A DNA stretch of 64,000 nucleotides from Zanthoxylum bungeanum (GCA_019454045.1 SKCR01017708.1:62001-126000), one strand, 5' to 3'; shown: positions 1-11,882, counted from the stretch's first letter. The notes: generated by a model not told the origin, from the sequence alone. A program made the numbers and translations.

Positions 1-270
1 TTTTGTTCCTGAATTGAGAATGATATGAGACAGTATCAGTCCACGAAGGATAAATCATTAAATATCCCTAGTCAGAGTATTATCGAGATTGGACATCGAT
101 AATTACGTAAAAGACTAGTATTACACTTGTGCGCGTTGTGAGGGCACAACGTCATAGTTCTCATATATTGGTTATATGATACTCATGCAAGTGTAATAGG
201 AGGTTGTGTTTACCGATGGTACGGGAAACATTTTCGCTCTAGATAGACCCCTCAGAACTCCATTGGTAGT

Positions 271-498
271 ATGACTATGTGTCTATGGAAGTCCGACATC
301 AGGGTAGGTGTATTTGGGCTTAACCTGAGACTTTCACCGCTAATACTTGCGACAATCAATATACTTTGGTTGCGGTCATTCAGGACTTTAACAGGTTCTG
401 TGTACGCCAATACTGGGTATATTGAGAATCGTAGTGTGTTGGGTGTGATGTCAAGACGGAAGTGTCACTCCAGTCATATGGAGATGATGGTCACATAG
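271..498 (+). other. Conserved short ORF in LTR U3 (75 codons)
   Basis: An ATG-initiated frame of 75 codons lies in the U3 part of the LTR. Close homologues stay open in LTRs at 1798-2061 (87 codons) and 20698-20925 (75 codons). Shifted versions occur at 32070, 38381 and 60541. The predicted peptide starts MTMCLWKS and has no domain I recognise. The LTRs are similar to one another, so shared openness may only reflect recent common ancestry. I see no proof that it is translated. Confidence 0.2.
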
Positions 499-907
499 GA
501 TACGGTACTGGTTCTCTTAAGTGCTGCAGCCATCGGGATAATATGACTAGGTCATAGTTATCCGATATAGAGACTAGTTACCAGACATCTGATATGTGCT
601 TCATACGGGGCAGACACATTTCCAACCCTAGGCCTAGCACGTGATCATCCGATACAGGACGGAAATACGCAATACTACGGTATACTACACTTGATATAGA
701 TCCTTTATTCCTGTAAGGATATTTCCGGAGAATTGGGTAGGCATGGCGCTTTGCTAGAGGCCAACCTTTCCTTGTAAATCAGTACAAACGTAGTACTTGG
801 TACTTACGTGTTCGGATAGTCCGACGACCGAATTTATTGCCAACATATCTGGGGATCTCATGGGTCGCTTCCCAAAGATTCACCGATGACGTATGACTTG
901 CACTCTA

Positions 908-1129
908 AATTAATTTGGGATTAATTAGAAGAGATAGAAAATTAATCTGGGATTAATGGCGAAGATATTTTATCTGGGATAAAATATCAATTAAAGAGAG
1001 ATAACGATTAATTTGGAATTAATCGGTAAATTAATATATTCGATATATTAAACGAAATTGGATTTCGACGCGGAATTAAAATTAGATTTTAATTCGGGTG
1101 AACGAATTAATTTAGATTTAATTCGTTAG
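908..1129 (+). repeat. Train of short hairpins in the LTR
   Basis: Consecutive near-perfect inverted repeats with tiny loops follow one another. Examples are ATTAAT-CTGGG-ATTAAT, ATTTTAT-CTGGG-ATAAAAT, GATTAATT-TGG-AATTAATC, AATATAT-TCG-ATATATT and GAAAT-TGG-ATTTC, then a 10-bp stem around TAG, then one of about 10 bp around TAG (one mismatch in this copy). The same train occurs in every LTR of the family that reaches this far: 2421-2640, 12961-13177, 21334-21556, 22611-22798, 32695-32884, 39004-39221, 43067-43287, 49120-49342 and about 61168-61360. It lies between the U3 ORF region and the TATA box. Confidence 0.85.
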
Positions 1130-1273
1130 CGACCTGAATAGTGATTTCGCTAGGCGTAATCATTTAATTAACGACGCAACGAAAATTCGTTAATTTAGAA
1201 TTTGTGAACCCGAGCCTGAGATTATTTGCAAGTGCATTCGCATTTCGAATTCGAGTGCGGCACGCAAGTCAAA

Positions 1274-1321
1274 TCAAGCGTCAAACCATTAGTCACATCA
1301 AGCGTCAAATCATTAATCACT
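1274..1321 (+). repeat. 24-bp tandem repeat in LTR
   Basis: Two adjacent 24-base units, each starting TCAAGCGTCAAA, lie at 1274-1297 and 1298-1321 with few mismatches. Similar repeats occur at the matching place of the LTRs near 21710-21745 and 43430-43470. LTRs lacking one unit also exist (near 2780), so unit number varies between copies. Confidence 0.7.
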
Positions 1322-2949
1322 TTGAGTGATGTGACAACTTGTCACTTGATTTGATTGATTGATGGATTGATGGAGGTGGTTGTGTTGGACAATTAAGACC
1401 TATAGCGTCACTATTTGTACAGATCATAGTGTTGTTGTACAAATTAACTATGTGACAAAAGAGATTACACTCTTATCATTTGTGATTAGATCAACTAGAT
1501 ATATAAATGATGGGAGGTCCCTATGATTTCTTCCTGGACTGAGAATGATATGAGACCGTATCAGTCCACGAAGGATAAATCATTAAATATCCATAGTCAG
1601 AGTATTATCGAGATTATACATCGATAAATACGTAAAAGACTAGTATTACACTTGTGGGTGTTGTGAGGGAACAACGTCATAGTTCTCATATATTTGGGTA
1701 TAGGATACTCACGCAAGTGTAATAGGAGGTTGTATTTTACCGATGGTACGGGAAACAGCTTCGCTCTGGATAGACCCCTCAGAATTCCATTGGTAGTATG
1801 ACTATGTGTCTATGGAAATCCAAAATCAGGGTAGGTGTATTTGGTCTTAACCTGAGACTTGCACCGCTAATATTTACGACAATCAATATACTTTGGTTGA
1901 GGTCGTCCAGGGCTTTAACAAGTTCTGTGTACGCCAATACTAGGTATATTGAGAATCGTAGTGTGTTGGGTGTGATGTCAAGACGAAAGTGTCACTCCAG
2001 TCATATGGAGATGATGGTCACGCTCGTTCTCTTATATGCTCGAGCTATCGGGATATTATGACTAGGTCATGTTTATCCGATTATAGAGACTAGTTGCTAC
2101 ACATCCGATATGTGATTTGTACGGGGCAGACACAATTCCAGCCCCAGGCCTAGCACGTGATCATCCGATACTGGATCGAAATACGCAATACTATGGTATA
2201 CTACGTTTGATATAGATCATATATTCCTATAAGGATATTTCCGAAGAATTGGGTAGGCATGGCGCTTTGCTAGAGGCCAACCTTGTCTTGTAAATCGATA
2301 CAAATGTAGTACGAGGTATTTACGTGTTCGGATAGTTCGACGACCGTATTTACTGCCAACATATCTGGGGATCTCATGGGTCGCTTCCCGAAGATTCACC
2401 GATGATGTATGACTCGCACTTTAATTAATCTGGGATTAATTAGAAGAGAGAAAATTAATTTGGGATTAATTACGGAGATATTTTATCTAGGATAAAATAT
2501 TAATTAAAGAGAGAGAACGATTAATTTTTAATTAATCGATAAATAATATATTCGATATATTATGCGAAATTGGATTTCGACGCGGAATTAAAATTAGAGT
2601 TTAATTCGGGCGAACGAATTAATTTAGAATTAATTTGTTAGTGACGTGAATAGTGATTTGCTGGCGTAATAATTTAATTACGATGCAACAGAAAATTCGT
2701 TAATTTAGAATTAGCAAACCCGAGCCCGAGATTATTTGCGAGCGCATTCGCATTTCGAATTCGAGTGCGGCACGCAAGTCAAATCGTGCGTCAAATCGCA
2801 AATCACATCAAGCGTCAAATCAAATGTCACTTTGAGTGATGTGACAAGTTGTCACTTGATTGAGTGATGTGAGTGATATGAGATGAAAGAAAGCATTTGA
2901 TGTTTTTCTTTTGAAAATTAAAAATGGTAAAGGTTTAATTTTTGGAAAA

Positions 2950-2956
2950 TATAAAA
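2950..2956 (+). promoter_or_regulatory. TATA box of LTR A 5'
   Basis: TATAAAA follows GGAAAA and precedes a CT-rich stretch (2971-3060) that would suit transcription start and an untranslated leader. The same layout is seen in the A 3' LTR at 13481 and, as TATATAAA, in solo LTR G at about 43640. It places U3 at about 1.55 kb, with R and U5 after it. Confidence 0.6.
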
Positions 2957-3229
2957 ACCTAATGCATTTTTATTTCTTTCTCTCTCCCACTTTCGGTCTT
3001 CCCTCTCTTTTCCCTCTTCTCTCACACGGCTTTGAGTCGTTCTTCTTCTTCTCTCAAATTTCTGGTTTTTCCAAATAAAAGAGAAGTGAAGAAGAAACGA
3101 TTTTTGTTGCAAAAATCAAGTGCTAGCACACACATACACCTTGAGTCATCCTAAGGTGTTAGGGCAGTGTTCTGTGAGCTTGGAATCCATTTTTGGAGCT
3201 TTGAAGCTTGGAGCTTCCATGGTGTCTCC

Positions 3230-5998
3230 TGTAGGCACTGCATTTTTGCATACCAGCCCGATGATTAGCCTCGTACGGAGGCATACCTTTTAAGTTGTGG
3301 AAGTCGTGGACAACGGTCGTCGGAAGGGAAAAGTCAAGAATTGACGTTTTATCGGATTTGATTCGCTCGTATTAGCTTCGGGATTAGTCGTCAGATTCCA
3401 TTTCAAAATCGTCCTCCGCCCAAAATCCTATCCCCGCTCTTTCTCACGCCTATCCTCGCTCTCTAACTTTTCATGCATGTGTCCCTTCAACTTCCATGCA
3501 AACCCTAACTTTTTGCCACCTTTCACGTAAGCCATGCAAAGTCATTCCATTCATCCACTTTCTTTCATTTTCAAACCATTAAATAATTTATACCCCACCA
3601 ATACCCACCAATTAATAAGCTTCCACAACTTTCCTTTTCAAAAAATCAAAACCCCTCCCCCACGTGACAACACCTCATTCATTAAACAAAACAATAACAA
3701 ATCAAAAAGCCATACCTCTCTCTCTCCTATAACTCATACGCCCACTTCACAAATAAAACAATAAACAATTCAACCAAACATTAAATATAAAACACAAACC
3801 AAACACTAGAAGACAACCTAAGCAATTTCCCCCCACTTACCAATCTCTACCTCACGTCCAAATTCAACCATGCATGCCACCCACTCACTTTTTCATTAAA
3901 CAAACCAAAACAAACTTTCCCACCTCATGTCCCACACGCCATTGCACTTTCAGCATAACAAATACAAACAAACAAAAACCTTAAATAACCTAGCCACCCC
4001 ACAAGTCTTCAATAAGAATTGGCCACCCTAATAAATCATTTCTCTCCCCAACAAACACCTAAACATTAATTGCCTCCTTCCCCACTCTCCATTATAAAAT
4101 GGAAACAAACCACACTTGCACCCCCAGCTAGAAACCATGCACGTGAAATATACATAAACCCTAAAAGAATTGCCTCACACAAATAGCGCACTCACATCCT
4201 TCCACACAAGTGCCCATCACGTCCCCACTACACTCACATAACACATGCCCAGCTTGCCGAGCAGCCCCTTACACACTTAGCAATTCACTCACTCAGCCCC
4301 TTTACAATAAAGCAACACATCGCCACGCTCAGCCATCCTCACGAAACCAATTTGCACACACAAATAAGCCACGTCCCATAAGCCAAGCATCAACAAAAAA
4401 ACAGCTAACCCTCATCAGCCCACCACATCTTTATGCCTTCAACACGTACGCACACATAGCTACATTACCACATCACAAACAGACAGCCCACAAAGCCCTC
4501 AAACTCACGAAACCAAGCCTTTGATTCACGCTCAAATCGCAAACAACTCACCCCCGCAAACAGCCCCATTGTTCACGCCACACAGCAACAAATATAGCAG
4601 CTCATTCACGCCAAATCAGACCCTCATTACAGCCAATATTCACGCTAAAACTGCACCCAATAAGCCTCCATCATCCAGTAGCAAACTGCAACCCCTGAAC
4701 ATTCCATTTAGTCTTCACTGGACAGCCCCCTAACACGGCAAATACAACCCACATTCTGCCTCCTTTGTCCACACCAAACACCCATACAAAACAGCCCCTA
4801 AATTGCCCAAACCTGCTTCACTTCAGCCCTAATTCACTGCCAACTACTAAGCCAAAAACCACGATCAGAAACACCTGGAAACAGAATAAAAACGGTGACC
4901 CGAACAACGAAACGACGAGGCAAAATGCCAAATTAGTGAACCAAGAGGAGTTGAGGAGCATCAACCCTTCCGACGACTAAATATCGCACTTCCGAGAGAC
5001 GACAAAAAAGATTAGACCTGAGGGCACCTATTTTATTTATCATCGTTTATTTTTAGTTAATTTGTTATTTATATTCGCATGAATTAATGAATTAGAGAGC
5101 ATGTAATTTATTTTATTCGTATGGATTAGTGAATTAAGAGGCATGTAATTTATTTTATTCGCATGAAATAATTACTTAGGAAATGTGTGTAGCATGAATA
5201 TTTATTTTGATATGTTGTTTGGAATTTTTTTACATGAAATAATGATTTAGAAAATGTGTTTTATGGTATCTAGCATGAATAATTAATTAACATGTTATTT
5301 AATTTAAGTTATGTAAATTAGTAACTTGGAAAAGCATGTAATTTACTTTTCTTTGCATGAGAATAATGACTTAATATGTGATGTGATTTCAGGTGAATTG
5401 AATATGTGATCTTGCTTGTGGTATATTGGATGGAAACCCGGACATAAATTTCATAACCGAATCCGAATGGACGGTATTATGGTTTGCACTCGGATACAAT
5501 GCCCCGTACCACTTGAAGGATACATGTATTTTATTTCATCCAAACTTGTATTCGAGCATGATTAGGCCATTAAGAAATTGTTTTATTTTTAGCATGATTT
5601 AATTATTTTATTTCGCAATAGGAGTTTGATTATGTTTTAATCGTATTTCATTTAATATACTTTTGTGTGATGCCGAATGTTTTCGTAATGAAAAGTTTAC
5701 TATTGAAGCATGCAAACCTAGAATTTAGACTACTTTGACCAACATGTATGTTGAGTAGACTTGGTTAATATTGCACAAATCCATTCATTACAAACGACAT
5801 AAGTAAGGGACCATTCCGAAAACCCACAGTTTGAGGTCTTCCCTTGCGAGGGGTGAGTGCGGCCTTAAATCATTTTCCCGGTTCACACCAGGTGGCGACT
5901 CCATTATTCTCCGGTTTAGTCCCCCGTGGGCTACTCCGTACTCCCAACTAGTCCTTGAGTCTAGAACAGCATGCGTCGCCCAGTTTCTGTGTCCTACA
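3230..5998. mobile_element. Solo LTR C of an unrelated LTR retrotransposon
   Basis: The undisturbed sister LTR (13749-13765) reads straight through GTGTCTCC-CATGGCC. Here 2769 bp are inserted at that point. The insert starts TGTAGG and ends CCTACA, a perfect 6-bp terminal inversion of TG...CA type. The flanks are TCTCC on the left and CCTCC on the right, a 5-bp target duplication with one mismatch. No primer site, polypurine tract or coding region is present, so it is a solo LTR. The end carries GGTGGCGACTCC, a motif I associate with large Ty3/gypsy (Tat/Ogre-like) LTRs; that lineage call is inference. Bases 3420-4850 are extremely G-poor and C/A-rich. Confidence 0.8.
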
Positions 5999-6205
5999 CC
6001 TCCCATGGCCGATTCTTGGAGGATCAACAAGGACCAAAACCAAGCAGTCCACGAGCTGGAAGAACCACTGCCGAGCTTCTTGGAGGAGTTGTCTCTTTGC
6101 GTCGTAGATCTGGTCAAATGTGAGTATATTCCGCACCTCCTTTGATGGTATTCACTTTTTTTTCATGGTTGTTAATGATCTTGGGACCTAATTAGAAACC
6201 AACAA

Positions 6206-6217
6206 TGGTATCAGAGC
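6206..6217 (+). promoter_or_regulatory. Primer binding site of element A
   Basis: TGGTATCAGAGC lies one base after the LTR end. It is complementary to the 3' end of plant initiator tRNA-Met, the usual copia primer. Confidence 0.9.
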
Positions 6218-7895
6218 TTGGTCAAGCATGAAAACTTTAGGGTTTGAAATTGGGTAAAATCAATTGAAGCATGATTTGGTTAAATTGATTGATTAAGTAT
6301 GCTTGTATGTTGATTAATTGAAGTTGTGCATGATCAATTTCATGAAATGGATTGGATCCATTTTCCCCAATTTTTGGGCATGGCCGAAAATGATGAACCC
6401 TAATTCTTGGTGATTTTCTATTTTTGATCATTAGAATGACTTAAAACAATTGGGTAAATGTTGATTTGAGGTTTTAATTATATTGAATTTTGAATTGGAC
6501 AATTTCCCCCAATTAAAGCTGGCCGAATTCTTGATAAATTGAATTCATTGTGTTTTTTTTTTTATTTGATTCATTAGATGAGTTTATTGATTTGGGAATT
6601 GATTGATTGTGGATTCAATGGATTGAAACCGAATCGGATTGCAAAAACCCCTTATTGCCGAGAATAAAGAAGCATGAAATGGGTTTGATTTTGATTAAAA
6701 TTGTGTTGGACACTATTGTGTGATAAATTGCATGATTAATTAGGCTAATTAATGTTTTAGAAATATTAATTTGGTGGTTAATTGTGTATTACACTTAGGT
6801 TAATTATTATGGAATTTGGAATTTTATAAGTTAATTAATTGGGTTTAAATTGGATTTGGGCCTTAAAGGTTGTAATTGAGCTTTGGGCTTGGTTGTACCA
6901 AGTTAGGTTTATGCCAATTTGGTTGGATCCAATTGTGCCTCAAAACCGCATCCATAAAGTCCAATTATGACTTAATGGACCTTAATTATTTAATTGGGCC
7001 TAATGGGCCAAAATGATTTCTAGGCTTATGGGGTAAATCCCGGATTGGACTTTTGTTATTCGGTTTGACCCGAGTTGACCTAAAGTCCACGCCTTGAGAA
7101 ATTAATTAAAAGCCCATTGGACTTTAATTAAATAAGCATTAGATGTTAATCGGGCTTTGAGACCCGTTGCGATTAAGTTTGCAATTTAAGTCGAAAGGTT
7201 CGTTAGTAAAAGTGTAATATTTAATTTGGAATTAAATAATGAATTAGTATTAAATACAATTGAATTGGATTTAATTTTGTAATTTAATTTAATTCAAGAA
7301 TTCGTACTTTGAGTATGTTTCGCAAAACGAGTTTGACTCGCGCGCAAATCAAATTGTTGTTTGAACATTGGATGATCACTAATTATCAGATTAATTAATT
7401 GGATTAGATTGATTGATAACATGCTTGTGTGAATACATGGTTGCGATGCATGAATAATGTATATCAGATGGATATTAGTTGGGTGGGACAATTTTGAAAA
7501 TTGTAATAAATTTGATTTATTAATTGGACCTGTTTGTCCAGCCTTATCACCTCTATACTCTTTGTATTCTCTTCTCACATATTCCCCTCAATGTAAATGA
7601 GGTTTCTTTAGAAGTTTTAGTGTAACGAGTAGAAGTAAATACATGTGCTAGCTGGAGAGAGAAAATGAGAGATTTGATCTAGGATCAATGTAAAGTATCC
7701 ATCCGCATATCATTATATTTTATTTCATACGCGCTTTATTATGTGTTAGAATGCATGCTTAAGGGTGTATGATGATGAGAACCTTAACAAAGATAATAAA
7801 TTGGTTGCCAATTTGCACGCGAAAAACCCTCGTTCAATATTAAGCGTCTTTCCTTCCATTGAGTGATTCTCACTCAAGATCCTATACGACATTGG

Positions 7896-8273
7896 TTTGT
7901 TGGCCAAAGTCAGGCCTTTGTCTGTCGAAGATGTGTTTGAATCACGAAGGCTTTGTTCCATATCAGTGTCTTGTCCAAGTTGTGGTTTGTTGGCCAAAGT
8001 CAAGACCACTTCTTGTCCATCGACATTGATTATGAAGCTTTCCATGGTCAATGGGTCGCGCTTGACTGGGATCACTAAGTTTGTTGTGCCAAAGCTAAAG
8101 CTTAGTTGATTCAGAGGAAAAAGGTTAGGTAATACGTTGGATGTATTGGCATATATAAGATATGTGTTTCGGACTTGGATGTCCCCCTACTGGATCTAGG
8201 AATTGGATTGGATCCAATCGATCTTAGAGATCTACCTAGTTAATTATCATACAATTTGTTGGCCAAAGTCAAG
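7896..8273 (+). repeat. Dispersed TTTGTTGGCCAAAGTCA repeats in leader
   Basis: Three copies lie at 7896-7912, 7986-8003 and 8255-8273, each built around the palindrome TTGGCCAA. Leaders of B (from 16671), D (from about 24975), F (41853, 41945, 44275) and H (51298, 51389, 51662) have equivalent sets. On the minus strand the repeats read LTLANKP inside an open frame (7746-8075, and 25020-25268 in D). Confidence 0.8.
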
Positions 8274-8447
8274 ATTGTGTGATATTTAACGGGATCCTAG
8301 CCCACTAGGAAACATGGTTTCCCGAGTACTCGACAGAGGGTTAGAGGCTCGCCGAAAAATAGTGGGAGGCAAGAATTGAATTTGCAATATTCGTTATTAC
8401 TCGCCATACGCGCTCAATCACAAATTATTTCGTCGTTAGATTAAATG

Positions 8448-8702
8448 TTAGTTGGACTAATATTTAATGTTTTTTTTTATAAGCAGTTGGACTATATTAT
8501 ATTTGATTATATATAATTGGATTATATTAATCAATATATTTGAATTAATTAATTTCAATTTACAGTTGATTTTATAATTGGATTATAGTAATCAATGTAA
8601 TTGAGGTTAATTGATTTAAATTATATTTGATTGTATAGTTGGACTATAATAATCATTATAATATATGGTACCACAAATCGTTGATTAAATAGTTGGACTA
8701 TT
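8448..8702 (+). repeat. Array of stem-TGG-stem hairpins before gag
   Basis: Short inverted repeats with TGG loops recur: TTAGT-TGG-ACTAA (8448), AGT-TGG-ACT (8485), ATAAT-TGG-ATTAT (8513 and 8574), TATAGT-TGG-ACTATA (8634) and AATAGT-TGG-ACTATT (8688). The same elements precede the gag ATG in D (25524-25605), E (34090-34300), F (44468-44620) and H (51855-51932). Confidence 0.75.
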
Positions 8703-8730
8703 AGAATCAAGATAAATGAAATATTAGTGT

Positions 8731-11700
8731 TTAAAACATAATCCTGGGTGAAAATGTATTTAAACGACTATAATTTTTCAAATTGGGAATACAGTTTCAG
8801 GATGGTCCTGGAAAATAATAAGTTACTTTATTTGATAAAATAACATATTAGGTCTAAGCCTGGAGTTAACAAACAGTAGAGCATGATATTTGGAATATTC
8901 ATGTGATGACAACTTTAGCGCTTAATCAATTAAGCTTGTCGTAGTAGACTTCTTAATTTCTGAATCAGAACTAAGGATTAGATCCTAAAGTATGATAATG
9001 AAATTGAAGGATTTTCATGGATCTATTTTAGATCTTTGAAATACTAAAATTTCAATAAATAATTCTTGGAGAATTATTGACTAATCTCAAAGAGATAAAG
9101 TCAAAGTTTGCAATAAGGCAAGTAGCGCAAGGCGCACCATACTTCGATATTCTAGAAACGAGGCTTGGCCAAAGCCTTCTAGATGTTTGAAAAGGGCAAA
9201 GGCAAAATCATTATAATCCTAGGAAGATAAAGGACGTATCCCAAGAAGGAATTGAAGACGAGTAAGGCTCTGACTTCAAATATGATTGTCATAATTATGT
9301 TCACAACTAGTATTGAAATTGGATTTTAAATACTTAGTGTGGTACATAAAATATATATATATATATAATGTATTGATGTTCAGAATCTGTTTTGAACAGG
9401 ATACTGACTTCAATTGAGATAATTTGCGAATTGAAAACGGGACGAAAGTCGTTGTTTTATCCGTAGATACCTGAATTTAGGAACTACCTTCGGGTTAGTA
9501 CTTAAATTAGGAAATTTTATAATGTAACTAGTTTGACTAGGAACATTATCTTTATATCAGTGTTTAATCCGTTGCGGATTGAACCTTTATATTCTAGAAC
9601 ACTAAAGTGTTTTATTATATAAAGTTGATATTGAGATAAACACATTAGATGTGAATAACAGAATTTATATTTTGAATATAAATAAAATCTCAAATATATA
9701 TCATGACAAACAAATAGCTCAAACTGATTTGATCAGGTTGAAACTTGTTTGTGGAAATGTTGTCTGGGACACATTGAACAAGACTCGTATATCCACACTT
9801 TTGAAAAGTGGGTACTAGGACTGATTTGATTCCAATCAAATAAAGTCTACGAATCTAGTTTATTGGGCAAAGTGCCTAAAACACCTTTACTTGGTAAAAG
9901 TGTAAGTGCCACCGATCTATTAGCCCTCGTTCATAGTGAAGCAAGTGGGCCAATGTCTAGCTAGGCTAGAGGTGGATATGAATATTTCGTGACCTATACG
10001 GATGTGGCATCACGTTATGGTTATGTGTTTCTTTTGAAGAACAACAAATCGGAAACTCTTACAGTTTCGACACGAAATAGATAAACAGATCGGCTAAAGT
10101 ATTAAAAACCGTCACGGTAAGACTGTAATGCAAAATACTTAAGCAATAAGTTTCTCGAATACTTGAAAGAGTATACTATTCTTTCAAAAGAGGACTCCTC
10201 ACGGAACACGTCAATTTGACGGTATGTCCGAACATGATTAACTAAATTTTTTTAGACATGATAAGGTTAATCACGAGTCGCTTTGAGCTACCATTTCCTT
10301 CAACGGATACGCTAAATAGTGCAGAACTTATTTTGAATAAGGTTTCATAATAATCTGTTGGACAGAATTCATATTAGATATGAAAGGGAAAGAAACCGGG
10401 TTTCACATTCCTGAATATTTGGGTATGCCAGGCATATGTTTGGATGATACCAAACTAAAACCCAAATTGGATAAGTGCCAATTTGTAGGTTATCCTAGGG
10501 ATACCATAAGTATTGTACTTATACAACCTCACATGAGAACAATTAGATTGTTGCTCACCCTGAGGTTTTCCTGAAGGAATACCGATATGCAATGGTAAGT
10601 GGGAGGATAGTAAAACTCGATGAAAATCAGAGTAATACTATTCAAGGCACTGAATCCTAATGGAACATAAATAGTTCATCAAGGATGAAACTAAACCATT
10701 AATCTTCGAATACACAAGAACCGCGTAGTCGGAGAGAATCAGAAAACAACTTGGGGTATGGGTTTCTGATCTCACCTCATAAATATGTCAATCTTTTGAG
10801 GTATACCAACTGACTACGTATGAGGAAGTGATACAAGGTATTGACTCCCAATTATGACAAAGTGTCATGAATCCGAAATGGATTCGATGTATACCAACTA
10901 TGTTTAGACACTAGTTGATGTACCGCAAGGCATTGTGCCTATTGGTACTGTATATGTCTTCAAGGAAGACATACATGGATGGAAACATACCAACGTACTA
11001 TGCTAGGCTTGTAGCGGAAAGGTAGAGTTATCAATATTGTGTTGATTGCGACAAAACCTTTTACCTGTTGCCACGATAAATCCGTTTGATAATGCTTGCT
11101 AATACAATGCATGTTTCATTCATGAAACGTTGTCAGCTGAATGCCAAAACCACTTTCCTTAACGGAAACCTTTCGGAGGATGATTACAACATCCTGTCGG
11201 TTTTGTCGAACCATAACAACCAAACTAGGTTTGCAGGTTATTCGATCCATAGATAGATTGAAGCAAGCATTAAGTTCTTGGAATTATTGTTTTGATGTAA
11301 TCATAATGGTTTATGATTTAATTCAAAACGAAAATAATTCTTGTGTATATAAGGAGGTTAGTGGGAGCGCACTGATAGTGATGTCCTAAGTAATGATAAT
11401 ATATCTTTTCTTGGAAATGATATTCCCAATAAAATAATCGGCGAAAGCTTGGCTTTCATGATAACGACTATAAGTCGTAACACCGGTACTATAAAAAAGT
11501 ATGAATAACGGTACAGTGAGCTGAAATCTTCCAAGCAAGATATTGTTACTGAATAAACAGCAAACCGGGTTATTGCTACAGCTGAGGCAGCAACTGGGGT
11601 CGGTAATATCTAATTAGATTAGATATAGTTCTGTTAGCAGCTGAGCTAGGCGTTAGCACATGCTAAAGAATTAATGGTCTCATCAACGATCCAGATAAAT

Positions 11701-11868
11701 ACTTTGACTATTCATCTGATTCGTTCGGATCATACATCGTGGCAATGTGATGATCGAATAAATCGCATCAGAAGATATTCATGCAAATCCGCTGAGGAAA
11801 GCTTTTCTCAGCAGTTTGAGCCAACCGTACATAGTTCGGGTGTTAGACACTCGAGTGACTGGCTATAG
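8731..11868 (+). pseudogene. Decayed gag-pol of element A
   Basis: The order gag, protease, integrase, reverse transcriptase, RNase H can be followed by alignment with element D, but frames are broken throughout by indels and stops. Recognisable stretches are the integrase block near 9900-10070 (AGGCTAGAGGTGGATATGAA, the ARGGYE motif), the RT region near 10800-11370 and the RNase H tail ending near 11868 with the HSSG...SDWL terminus. The Gln codon before ARGG is a TAG stop, as in B, E and F. Late RT and early RNase H are deleted near 11460. It cannot make a functional polyprotein. Confidence 0.8.
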
Positions 11869-11869
11869 G

Positions 11870-11882
11870 CCAAGTGGGAGAT
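11870..11882 (+). promoter_or_regulatory. Polypurine tract of element A
   Basis: CCAAGTGGGAGAT lies directly before the 3' LTR start TGTTGGAC at 11883. The same tract precedes the 3' LTRs of B, D, E, F and J, so it is the plus-strand priming site. Confidence 0.8.

Larger units (their letters stand above)
1..1382 (+). repeat. Left part of 5' LTR of element B
   Basis: This stretch aligns in order with the B 3' LTR at about 20420-21806 and with the other LTRs of the family. It includes the U3 block around 240-500, the hairpin train at 908-1129 and the GTCACTT-rich repeats at 1260-1350. It stops at 1382, where a fresh LTR start (TGTTGGAC) begins. The first bases of the LTR lie outside the window. 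Confidence 0.85.
1383..6204 (+). repeat. 5' LTR of element A (interrupted)
   Basis: The LTR begins TGTTGGACAATTAAGACC and ends ACCAACA, just before the primer site. Without solo LTR C and its duplicated target it is about 2.05 kb, like the 2.08-kb A 3' LTR. It contains the U3 short ORF (1798), the hairpin train, a TATA box at 2950 and a U5 5'-splice-like GTGAGTAT at 6120. Confidence 0.9.
6205..8730 (+). other. Untranslated leader of element A
   Basis: About 2.5 kb of AT-rich leader lies between primer site and gag relic, with no convincing ORF. It contains conserved AATTGGATTGGATCCAATT-like palindromes, three copies of TTTGTTGGCCAAAGTCA (from 7896) and hairpins with AGTTGGACT centres (8448-8702). 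In better preserved copies the leader looks like an intron from U5 to just before gag. Confidence 0.75.

Noticed and set aside
3534..4980. Four stop-free frames of 70-104 codons in the CA-rich segment
   Set aside because: They follow from the near absence of G and the low stop density of a C/A-rich strand. Residue make-up is Pro, His, Thr, Asn and Lys of low complexity, and the stretch lies inside a solo LTR.
5788..6145. Overlapping ORFs on both strands near the end of solo LTR C
   Set aside because: They cross the junction between solo LTR C and the host LTR, so they cannot be an old gene.
10380..11389. Separate small genes in the A internal region
   Set aside because: They align with the integrase C-terminus and RT of element D and are fragments of a broken pol, not independent genes.
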